Below, one piece after another: positions 28,382 to 36,621 of a DNA stretch of 64,000 nt. The notes beneath the pieces are model-generated. The model worked only from the letters and a program-made list of their open reading frames with translations. It was not told the origin of the DNA and did no database searches. Source of the DNA: an uncultured Bacteroidota bacterium (lineage in GTDB: Bacteria > Bacteroidota > Bacteroidia > Flavobacteriales > Flavobacteriaceae); assembly GCA_902517895.1 (NCBI GenBank), contig CABYEA010000005.1, positions 35,842-99,841 on the forward strand, read 5' to 3'. The position numbers and the translations under genes were made by a program. How positions within the stretch are numbered: the stretch's first letter is position 1; each line of letters begins with the position of its first letter.

Positions 28382-28820
28382 TATTTATTTAGAGAATTCT
28401 GCTGATGCATCAGATGTAATTATGATGCAAACCCAAGATCTTGATGGTGATGGACCAAACGAACCTGTTATAACGGTTGATGGCCCACTATCGTCTGGTT
28501 CAGTGTACATTGGTGCTATTGGATGGGCAAATGAAATGGAAGATCCAGCTGAGAACATTACCCTAGAAATTCTAGAGGAAGCTGACGAACATCAAGTATT
28601 CTTTAATGCAACTGGTGTAGACATTGAATTTGAATATGGAGATTTTGATTCTAATAACAATCCACTTGGAGTTGTCTTTTCTATGAGTACAGGTAATGCT
28701 GGTGATGGAACAATTACTATTACATTAGTACATGAGCCTACAAAACCAAATGATGGGCTAGATACTGCAGGTGGCTCTGTTGACATTCAAACATCATTTC
28801 CTGTTACAATTGAACAATAA
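28269..28820 (+). CDS. lipoprotein, type-1 periplasmic-binding-fold-like, paralog 2
   Basis: Same signal peptide MKIFKYALLAIPFLYFSCNDDDD and C-terminus as paralog 1. Start trimmed from the track ORF (28200). Confidence 0.8.
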   Translation: MKIFKYALLAIPFLYFSCNDDDDTPEPINEEEVITTMTIYLENSADASDVIMMQTQDLDGDGPNEPVITVDGPLSSGSVYIGAIGWANEMEDPAENITLEILEEADEHQVFFNATGVDIEFEYGDFDSNNNPLGVVFSMSTGNAGDGTITITLVHEPTKPNDGLDTAGGSVDIQTSFPVTIEQ

Positions 28821-28836
28821 ATTATTTTAGTAGATT

Positions 28837-28876
28837 AAAAAGTGCTAATTCTAGTAGAAGAATTAGCACTTTTTTA
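28837..28876 (+). terminator. strong intrinsic terminator between lipoprotein genes and TonB receptor
   Basis: AAAAAGTGCTAATTCT-AGTAGA-AGAATTAGCACTTTTT: 16-bp perfect stem followed by T-run. Confidence 0.9.
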
Positions 28877-28901
28877 TATTTATATTTTAAATTTTTTAGT
28901 C

Positions 28902-31310
28902 GTGTATATTATCGTTAGATCAATAAGTTTTTTTTTAGTATTAATTCCATTGCATATTAACAATTCTTATGCCCAAGATTGTGAATATAAACTTTCTATT
29001 CAAGTACTTGATTTACATGATGGGCTACCATTAGTTAATGCCACGGTTGAAATTAATGAATTAGACAAACTTGGTACAACTGATTTTGATGGTAATGTTG
29101 TTTTTAAAAACCTATGCACTAATAGTTATACTTTAAATATTACACATGAAGAATATGAAAGTCTTTCGTTATTAGTTAATGTAAAAAAAGACACTTATAA
29201 ACAAATTAGATTAGAGCATCATTTAAATGAACTTGAAGAGATTATGGTTATTTCAAATAATAGAAATAATTCTAGAACTCTTTTTGAAAATAAAATTTCT
29301 AAAGAAGTACTAGAAGATTATAATAGCAGATCTTTAGGTGAAGTTTTAAAAACTGTTACAGGTATTAGCAGTTTAAATTCTGGAAATTATCTTTCAAAGC
29401 CAGTGATTAATGGATTACATAGTAGTCGTGTTATTCTTATTAATAATGGGGTTAGACTTGAAGACCAGGAATGGGGTATTGAGCATGCTCCAAGTATTGA
29501 TATTAACTCAATCGATAAAATTTCAATCATAAAGGGTGCAAGTGCGTTGAAATATGCGGGTGATGCAGTTGGTGGAGTTATTATTGCTGAATCATCAAGA
29601 GAAAAATTATTAGACACGTTATATGGAAATGCTACAACTAATCTTCAATCAAACGGAAGAGGAGGTGGAATTTCAACTAATTTTACAAAAACAAATAGTA
29701 ATGGTTGGTACTATAGATTGCAGGGAACTTTAAAACGAATGGGCGATTTTGAAACCCCAAATTATGTGATGACAAATACTGGTTTTTCTGAACATAATTT
29801 ATCCTTAAAAGCTGGCCTTAATAGAATTGATCATGGCTTTGATATTTACTATTCCTTATTTAGTAATTATTTGGGGATATTGAGATCATCACACGCACAC
29901 ACAGCAATTGATATTATTAATGCCATCGAAAATGAAGTTCCCCATATAATTGAAGATTTTTCTTATGATATTAATATACCAAGACAAAAAATTAGTCATA
30001 ATCTGCTTAAGTTAAGGGGATTTAAAAATTTTGATTTTGGAAAGCTTTCCATGAGATACGATTTTCAATCTAATGATAGAAAAGAGTATGACATAAGAAG
30101 AGGGGACAGAACGAAGCCTGCACTTGATTTAAATCTTCAAACACATTCTCTTGCTTTTGATCTTGAGTCAAAATTTCAGAATAATTCAAATTTGAAAGCT
30201 GGAATTTTAGCAAGATATCAAAAGAATTTTCCAGATCCCGCAACCGGGGTTAAAAGAATTATTCCAGATTATAAAAAATATGACTTTAGTCTATATTCCG
30301 TTTATGATATTAACTTATCCGAAAATTGGTTTTTAGAAGCAGCACTTAGATATGATTTTTCACACATTGATGCATACAAATATTATAGAACTTCTCTATG
30401 GGAAGCAAGAAATTATGATGAGTTATTCCCGGAATTTGTAGTTGAAGACCTAGGCCTCAATACGCTAACAAATCCAAAATTTGATTTTCATAATATTTCA
30501 TCTAACCTTGGTGCAAGATATTCAATAAGTGAAAGTGAAAACATTTTCATTAATTACTCAATGTCATCAAGAAAACCAAACCCATCTGAACTATTTAGCG
30601 AGGGTTTACATCACTCATCTGCTAGAATTGAAATTGGTGACTTGAGCTTCAACTCAGAAGTTGGGCACAATTTTTCTATAACCTATGATTCTTCAAATGA
30701 AAAATCAAGTTTAACCGTTAATGCATTCGCTAATATTGTAGACGATTTTATATATATGATTCCAATTGATTTAATGCCGACTATTGCTGGAGCTTTCCCT
30801 TATTGGGAATATAAGCAGGAGGATGCAAAATTATTTGGATTTGATTTAAAATATGATAGTCAATATTTTACTAATTTTTTTGTTGGACATCAATTTTCAA
30901 TCATCAAAGGATATGAAAGGGCTAACGATAAACCTTTAATAAATATGCCTCCGGTAAATCTAAAAAATCAAATTTCTTACAATTTTCCAGAGCTAAATAA
31001 TTTAAATATTTCACTGGAAAGTGAATATGTATTCAAGCAAAATGAGTACCCAAATAATAACTTTGAGGTTTTTATCCCTACCGAACAAACATATCAGCTC
31101 TTAGATACTAGCACACCACCTAACGCATATCACTTATTAAACTTTGCATCATCTATTGGATTTAAAGCAGAAAATGGTGGTAATTATAAAATAAATTTGA
31201 GAGTAGAAAACTTATTCAATAAACTTTACAAGAATTATTTAAATAGGCTAAGGTATTTTACTCACGAAATGGGTAGAAATATTTTACTTTCAGTAAGTTA
31301 TAATTATTAA
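28902..31310 (+). CDS. TonB-dependent receptor, ZnuD-like (probable metal uptake), with N-terminal carboxypeptidase-like domain
   Basis: Signal peptide ending SYAQ; plug region LKTVTGISSLNSGNYLSKPVINGLHSSRVILINNGVRLEDQEWG; C-terminal YNY. The track start (GTG 28842) lies in the terminator stem, so the GTG at 28902 is preferred. Confidence 0.85.
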   Translation: MYIIVRSISFFLVLIPLHINNSYAQDCEYKLSIQVLDLHDGLPLVNATVEINELDKLGTTDFDGNVVFKNLCTNSYTLNITHEEYESLSLLVNVKKDTYKQIRLEHHLNELEEIMVISNNRNNSRTLFENKISKEVLEDYNSRSLGEVLKTVTGISSLNSGNYLSKPVINGLHSSRVILINNGVRLEDQEWGIEHAPSIDINSIDKISIIKGASALKYAGDAVGGVIIAESSREKLLDTLYGNATTNLQSNGRGGGISTNFTKTNSNGWYYRLQGTLKRMGDFETPNYVMTNTGFSEHNLSLKAGLNRIDHGFDIYYSLFSNYLGILRSSHAHTAIDIINAIENEVPHIIEDFSYDINIPRQKISHNLLKLRGFKNFDFGKLSMRYDFQSNDRKEYDIRRGDRTKPALDLNLQTHSLAFDLESKFQNNSNLKAGILARYQKNFPDPATGVKRIIPDYKKYDFSLYSVYDINLSENWFLEAALRYDFSHIDAYKYYRTSLWEARNYDELFPEFVVEDLGLNTLTNPKFDFHNISSNLGARYSISESENIFINYSMSSRKPNPSELFSEGLHHSSARIEIGDLSFNSEVGHNFSITYDSSNEKSSLTVNAFANIVDDFIYMIPIDLMPTIAGAFPYWEYKQEDAKLFGFDLKYDSQYFTNFFVGHQFSIIKGYERANDKPLINMPPVNLKNQISYNFPELNNLNISLESEYVFKQNEYPNNNFEVFIPTEQTYQLLDTSTPPNAYHLLNFASSIGFKAENGGNYKINLRVENLFNKLYKNYLNRLRYFTHEMGRNILLSVSYNY

Positions 31311-31342
31311 TTATTTAATATAAAATTTGTAAATTTATATAT

Positions 31343-31420
31343 AATAATAAGGGGTGCTTTGAAGGCTGAGATTATACCCATTGAACCTGGAACAGGTAAT
31401 GCTGTTTAGGAATTTGATCT
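31343..31420 (+). ncRNA. TPP (THI-box) riboswitch
   Basis: GGGGTGCTTTGAAGGCTGAGATTATACCCATTGAACCTGGAACAGGTAATGCTGTTTAGGAA contains CTGAGA, ACCC, GAACCTG, CAGGTAATGCTG; 5' of a TonB receptor. Confidence 0.96.
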
Positions 31421-31473
31421 AATTTCAATATAGTTTTTTTGGTTATCCCTTTTAATGAAAAACTATATATCTC

Positions 31474-33594
31474 ATGAAAAATATTCTTATTACATTATTT
31501 GCTTTTTGCATAACAGCAAGCGCACAAGAATCTGTTGTTGATTCCTTAGAAATTCAAAATCTAGAGGAAGTAATTGTATCCTCTATTAGAGTAAAAGAAA
31601 ATATTCCAATTGCATTTAATAATGTTTCAAAAGAAGAAATTTCTAAAAGAAATTTAGGCCAAGACATCCCTATTTTACTAAATTTTTTACCTAATGTAGT
31701 TACCACTTCTGATGCGGGTGCAGGCATTGGGTATACAGGTATAAGAATTAGAGGAATTAATTCACAATCGACCAATGTTACTATAAATGGAATCCCATAT
31801 AATGATGCTGAGTCATTAGGCACATTCTGGGTAGATTTGCCTGATTTTTCCTCTTCTGTTGAAAACTTACAAGTTCAAAGAGGTATTGGAACTTCTGTAA
31901 ATGGTTCTAGTGCCTTTGGTGCAAGTATTAATATCTTAACAGATAAAATTTCCGAACAACCATACTTCGAAAGCGCCAATACAGTTGGCAGTTTTAAGAC
32001 CATAAAAAATAATTTTAGATTCAGTACAGGGTTGTTAAACGACACTTTTGAGTTTTCAGGAAGGCTTTCAAAAATTGACTCTGATGGTTATATTGATAGA
32101 GCTTCATCTGATCTGAAATCATATTTTCTTCAACTTTCTTATAAGAAAAATAAAACATTATTAAAGTTTTTAAATTTCGGAGGTCATGAAATAACTTATC
32201 AGGCTTGGAATGGTATTGATCTTCAAACACTAGAAAATAATAGAACCTTTAATCCATCAGGAATTTATTATGATTTGAATGGTGAGGAAAGATTTTATGA
32301 AAATGAAGTTGATAATTATAAGCAAGATCATTTTCAATTTCACTGGACACAATCAATTTCAAGAAATTTAAGCTCAAATTTAGGTCTAAATCTCACAAAT
32401 GGGAAGGGTTTTTATGAGCAGTATAATGAAAATGGAAGTGAGGATTTTATTACAAGAAAGTGGTTAGATAATCAGTTTTATGTGATTAATTATAACTTAA
32501 ATTATGTTAAGAATAAGAGTAATTTAATTTTTGGCTCAACATACAGTGAATATGACGGCGACCATTTTGGGGAGACAATATGGTCTCAAAATTCAGGAAA
32601 CATAGAATTTACAGATCTTTTTTATAATGGAAATGGTTTAAAAAAAGACTTTAGCAATTTTATAAAATCAATTTATCAAATTTCCAATGATATAAGCATT
32701 TATGCTGATTTACAACTGAGAAAAATAGATTATATAACGTCTGGTAGCACCTCTAATGTTGATGAATTAGCTATAAATAAAAAATATTCTTTCTTCAATC
32801 CTAAAGCTGGTTTTAATTACAACTTGAATGATAAAAATAAAATATATTTTTCCTTGTCAAGGGCTTTCAGGGAACCTACTCGAAGTGATTTTGAAAATAA
32901 TTTAAATATACAGCCTGAGGAATTGGTTGATTATGAATTTGGATGGAAATATAACAGCGAAAAGTTTTATTTCGGTTCAAATGTATACTATATGAATTAT
33001 AAAAATCAGTTAGTTTTAACTGGTGCATTAGATGATGTGGGAACACCAATTAGAGAAAATAGTGGTAATAGTTATAGAAAAGGAATTGAGCTTGAGACTA
33101 TGTTAAGAGCTTCAAATAATTTTGACATTTCGACTAATATTAGTTTCAGTAAAAATAAAAATATTGATTATAAAACAAACTTTAACGGATTAGTCACTGA
33201 TTGGGGAGATACAGATATTTCATTTTCCCCAAATTTAATTTCATCGATAGCTTTCAACTATAACCCAAAAAAAGATTTGAATATTTCTCTCTTAAATAAG
33301 TTTGTTGGAGATCAATACATGAGTAATACAGAGTCTGTTGTTTCAAAGCTTAATTCGTACTCTACAACTGACCTTAATTTCATATACAGTTTTAAAAAAT
33401 CAAAATACTTTAATGAAATTATTTTTACGGCAATGCTAAATAATATTTTTAATAAAGAATATGTACCAAATGGTTATTATTATACTTATGATGATACATG
33501 GTCAGATCCTAATATAGTTACAACTATTGAGGGAACAGGTTATTACCCACAAGCAAAAAGAAACTTTTTAATCGGATTCACATTTAAACTTTAG
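31474..33594 (+). CDS. TonB-dependent receptor under TPP riboswitch control (probable thiamine or precursor uptake)
   Basis: Plug LEEVIVSSIRVKENIPIAFNNVSKEEISKRNLGQDIPILLNFLPNVVTTSDAGAGIGYTGIRIRGI; C-terminal GFTFKL; preceded by TPP riboswitch. Confidence 0.92.
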   Translation: MKNILITLFAFCITASAQESVVDSLEIQNLEEVIVSSIRVKENIPIAFNNVSKEEISKRNLGQDIPILLNFLPNVVTTSDAGAGIGYTGIRIRGINSQSTNVTINGIPYNDAESLGTFWVDLPDFSSSVENLQVQRGIGTSVNGSSAFGASINILTDKISEQPYFESANTVGSFKTIKNNFRFSTGLLNDTFEFSGRLSKIDSDGYIDRASSDLKSYFLQLSYKKNKTLLKFLNFGGHEITYQAWNGIDLQTLENNRTFNPSGIYYDLNGEERFYENEVDNYKQDHFQFHWTQSISRNLSSNLGLNLTNGKGFYEQYNENGSEDFITRKWLDNQFYVINYNLNYVKNKSNLIFGSTYSEYDGDHFGETIWSQNSGNIEFTDLFYNGNGLKKDFSNFIKSIYQISNDISIYADLQLRKIDYITSGSTSNVDELAINKKYSFFNPKAGFNYNLNDKNKIYFSLSRAFREPTRSDFENNLNIQPEELVDYEFGWKYNSEKFYFGSNVYYMNYKNQLVLTGALDDVGTPIRENSGNSYRKGIELETMLRASNNFDISTNISFSKNKNIDYKTNFNGLVTDWGDTDISFSPNLISSIAFNYNPKKDLNISLLNKFVGDQYMSNTESVVSKLNSYSTTDLNFIYSFKKSKYFNEIIFTAMLNNIFNKEYVPNGYYYTYDDTWSDPNIVTTIEGTGYYPQAKRNFLIGFTFKL

Positions 33595-34022
33595 AAGCTT
33601 GTAATGATTAAAATATCACCGTTTGATTCAACTCTGTAAGGTTTGAGCGAGCAGGTGAGAGCTACTCCAATTGATTGTCCAGTAATTAAACTGTAGGTGT
33701 GTTGCTCTGCACAACCTGAGGCTGCCTCCAATCCAGAAATACTAAGTGTTGAACATGGTAAGTTAGTATGATTTGGATCTGCAGCATCCCATGCCAAATA
33801 GCCTGTACCTGAGTTTACAATTATGATACCAGCGTTTCCAACATTTGGTATATAAACTGAATTACTAATAAAGTTAAGATCATTGTACTGGGGGAGGTTT
33901 AAATTAACCTCATAATAAATATCAAGATCTAGAAGGTAATTACATCTTGAGTCATTAATTTCTTTTGCACAACCAATAATTAATAATAAAATAAGAAAGG
34001 ATATTATTTTAGTAATTCTCAT
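33591..34022 (-). CDS. small lipoprotein, possibly degenerate Rieske-like
   Basis: Lipobox LLIIGC; AWDAADPNHTNLPCSTLSISGLEAASGCAEQHTYSLITGQ resembles a Rieske arrangement lacking canonical CxH/CxxH. Confidence 0.6.
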   Translation of the reverse strand: MRITKIISFLILLLIIGCAKEINDSRCNYLLDLDIYYEVNLNLPQYNDLNFISNSVYIPNVGNAGIIIVNSGTGYLAWDAADPNHTNLPCSTLSISGLEAASGCAEQHTYSLITGQSIGVALTCSLKPYRVESNGDILIITSF

Positions 34023-34077
34023 CTGATAAAAATACAATAAATAAGTATGATTTAAATATTTTGTATATTTGATTTAG

Positions 34078-34100
34078 ATCTCGTGAAAGCGAGATTTTTC
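34078..34100 (+). promoter_or_regulatory. hairpin with GAAA tetraloop and U-run in the greA leader
   Basis: ATCTCG-T(GAAA)G-CGAGAT then TTTTC, 7 nt downstream of a TATATTTG (34064-34071) -7-like box and upstream of the greA ATG. Confidence 0.6.
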
Positions 34101-34134
34101 TTTTATAAGAGAAACAAAACTAAAAACAATTGAT

Positions 34135-34608
34135 ATGAGTAAAATTTCATATTATACTGCTGAAGGTCTAAAAAAATTAAAAGATGAATTAAATCATCTT
34201 AAAGATGTTGAAAGGCCAAAAGCATCAAACGCCATTGCGGAAGCAAGAGATAAAGGAGATTTGAGTGAAAATGCCGAATATGATGCTGCTAAAGAAGCTC
34301 AAGGAATGCTTGAAATGAGAATTTCAAAGTTGGAAGAAACTCTTTCAAATGCTAGAGTAATTGATGAATCCCAACTTGACAACTCTAAGGTTCTTGTTTT
34401 ATCCAAAGTAAAAATTAAGAATCAGTTAAACAACATGATTATGGATTACACAATTGTAGCTGACGGTGAAGCTGATTTATCAAAGGGTAAAATCTCTGTT
34501 AATTCTCCAATTGGTAAGGGATTACTTGGAAAAGCTGTTGGTGAAATTGCTCAGATAAATGTTCCCAGTGGAATCATTAATTTTGAAGTTTTAGAAATCA
34601 AAAGATAA
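34135..34608 (+). CDS. greA: transcription elongation factor GreA
   Basis: ISYYTAEGLKKLKDELNHLKDVERPKASNAIAEARDKGDLSENAEYDAAKEAQ. Confidence 0.97.
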   Translation: MSKISYYTAEGLKKLKDELNHLKDVERPKASNAIAEARDKGDLSENAEYDAAKEAQGMLEMRISKLEETLSNARVIDESQLDNSKVLVLSKVKIKNQLNNMIMDYTIVADGEADLSKGKISVNSPIGKGLLGKAVGEIAQINVPSGIINFEVLEIKR

Positions 34609-35007
34609 ATGCCTACAATATTTAGTAAAATTATCAATGGAGAAATACCTTGTTATAGGGTAGTAGAAAATGATGATTTTTTAGCTTTTTTAGATATAAG
34701 TCCTAATTCAATTGGTCATACATTATGTATTCCCAAAATTGAAGTTGATGATATTTTGGATTTAGATGAGGAAACATATAAAAATCTCATGTTATTTTCG
34801 CGCAAAGTAGCGAAATCAATCAAAAAAGTGATTAAATGCAAAAAGGTGGCGATGTCTGTAATTGGCCTAGAAGTTCCACACGTTCATGTTCATTTAATAC
34901 CAATAAATGAGATGAAAGATGCAAATTTTTCAGAAAAGATTGACATCACTAAATTAGATTTTACTGTAACGGCCAAATTGATATCTGATTCATTTAATGG
35001 CGTTTAA
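34609..35007 (+). CDS. HIT family protein
   Basis: FSKIINGEIPCYRVVENDDFLAFLDISPNSIGHTLCIPK; HVHVHLIP. Confidence 0.95.
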   Translation: MPTIFSKIINGEIPCYRVVENDDFLAFLDISPNSIGHTLCIPKIEVDDILDLDEETYKNLMLFSRKVAKSIKKVIKCKKVAMSVIGLEVPHVHVHLIPINEMKDANFSEKIDITKLDFTVTAKLISDSFNGV

Positions 35008-36129
35008 TTTAATAAGCATTTTGGTTCCTTGACCAACAACTGAATCTATTAATTTAATTTCTCCTTTATGGTATTCTTCAATTATTCTTTTGGAGAGAGA
35101 TAAGCCTAGACCCCAACCTCTTTCCTTAGTTGTTACACCAGGGTTAAAAATCTTATTTTTTAATGATTGCTTTATCCCAATTCCATTATCAGAAATATAA
35201 ATTTTTAAGTATTCATTCTCTTCAATAAGACTTATATTTACCTTTCCAGTATCTTTTATCGAGTCAATACTATTTTTAATGATATTCTCTAAACTCCAGC
35301 TAAATAATTGATTATTTAAATAAACAATTATTTCTTCTTTCGGATATTCAAATTCTAATGAAATTTTATTACTCAATCTTGCCTTGAGATAACTAATGGT
35401 TTTGTCAATTTCATCACAAATATTTTCTTTGGTGAGCTTAGGTTTAGATCCAATTTTATTAAACCTTTCCGAAATAATGTTTAACCTTTCTAAATCCTTT
35501 TCAACCTCTTTTAGATATTTATCTTTATTTGATGAGGTTTTTAGTAGTTCAAGCCAACCCATAAGGGAAGTTAAAGGAGTTCCTATCTGATGGGCTGTCT
35601 CTTTTGCCATACCGGACCATAACATATTAATTTCTGCAATTTTTGAGCTTTTAAAGAATAGAAAGGCAAAAAAACCAAACAATGCAGCTATAAATAGTAA
35701 AGCTGAAGGATAAAATTTCAGTTTGTTGAGTAGGCCTGAATTACCATAGTATAATGTAGAAACATGTTCTCCAGAAAGTAATATTTTTATGGGTTCATTT
35801 TCTGAAGTAAATTTTTTTATCAAATTATTTATCTCAAGAGAATCCGACTTGTTTAGACCATTAATATTATTAATTTCAATTGTACCATTATTATCAACTT
35901 TTATCATCGGCGTGGTTTTATTTTTCTTTAGAATTTCAAGCGTCAAATTTGAGATTTCTCCTTCAATATCTACTAACTCAAGAGTTGCTAAAGACCATAG
36001 CTCCATTTTGTTTCTTTCTTCAATTTTGAAGTTGTTTACAAACACATAGGTATTCCATAAAATAACACCAACAATAAATGATGAGATTAAGATTATTAAC
36101 CAATTTTTATTAAAAATATTTTTTTTCAT
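34990..36129 (-). CDS. sensor histidine kinase
   Basis: ETAHQIGTPLTSLMGWLELL H-box; ISDNGIGIKQSLKNKIFNPGVTTKERGWGLGLSLSKRIIEEY. Confidence 0.93.
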   Translation of the reverse strand: MKKNIFNKNWLIILISSFIVGVILWNTYVFVNNFKIEERNKMELWSLATLELVDIEGEISNLTLEILKKNKTTPMIKVDNNGTIEINNINGLNKSDSLEINNLIKKFTSENEPIKILLSGEHVSTLYYGNSGLLNKLKFYPSALLFIAALFGFFAFLFFKSSKIAEINMLWSGMAKETAHQIGTPLTSLMGWLELLKTSSNKDKYLKEVEKDLERLNIISERFNKIGSKPKLTKENICDEIDKTISYLKARLSNKISLEFEYPKEEIIVYLNNQLFSWSLENIIKNSIDSIKDTGKVNISLIEENEYLKIYISDNGIGIKQSLKNKIFNPGVTTKERGWGLGLSLSKRIIEEYHKGEIKLIDSVVGQGTKMLIKLNAIK

Positions 36130-36236
36130 TCAGATTTAAACTTACTGAAAATAAATAACAGGTTAGTTAATATATAAATTAAACTTCAATAATTCTTAAT
36201 TATTATCTATCTTCATATTTGCTATTAAAAAAATTT

Positions 36237-36617
36237 ATGGAAGTACAAGGTTTAATTAAAGTTATTGGAGAAATTCAGGAAATTAGTGCAACTTTTAAGA
36301 AAAGGGAATTAGTTTTAACAACCGATGAGCAATATCCTCAAACATTGTCAATAGAATTTGTCCAGGATAAAACAGATCTTTTAAACAGTTTTGACATTGG
36401 TCAAAATGTTAAAGTTAATATTAACTTAAGGGGAAGGGAGTGGGAGAATCCACAAACAAAAGAGATAAAATATTTTAATTCCATTCAGGGTTGGAGAATT
36501 GAATTAAATGAAAATAAATCAGATATAAATGAAGATTTACCTCCACTTGATAATTTAAGTCCATTTGAACCTGCATCCGAAACAAATGATGAGGACTTAG
36601 ACGATCTTCCGTTCTAA
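36237..36617 (+). CDS. DUF3127 domain-containing protein (SSB-like OB-fold candidate)
   Basis: MEVQGLIKVIGEIQEISATFKKRELVLTTDEQYPQTLSIEFVQDK...INLRGREWENP...YFNSIQGWRIE; C-terminus EDLDDLPF. Confidence 0.9.
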   Translation: MEVQGLIKVIGEIQEISATFKKRELVLTTDEQYPQTLSIEFVQDKTDLLNSFDIGQNVKVNINLRGREWENPQTKEIKYFNSIQGWRIELNENKSDINEDLPPLDNLSPFEPASETNDEDLDDLPF

Positions 36618-36621
36618 AACT

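Noticed and set aside
28842-28901. Extended N-terminus MLILVEELALFYIYILNFLV of the ZnuD-like receptor
   Set aside because: The start codon is inside a 16-bp terminator stem; a normal signal peptide begins at the downstream GTG (28902).
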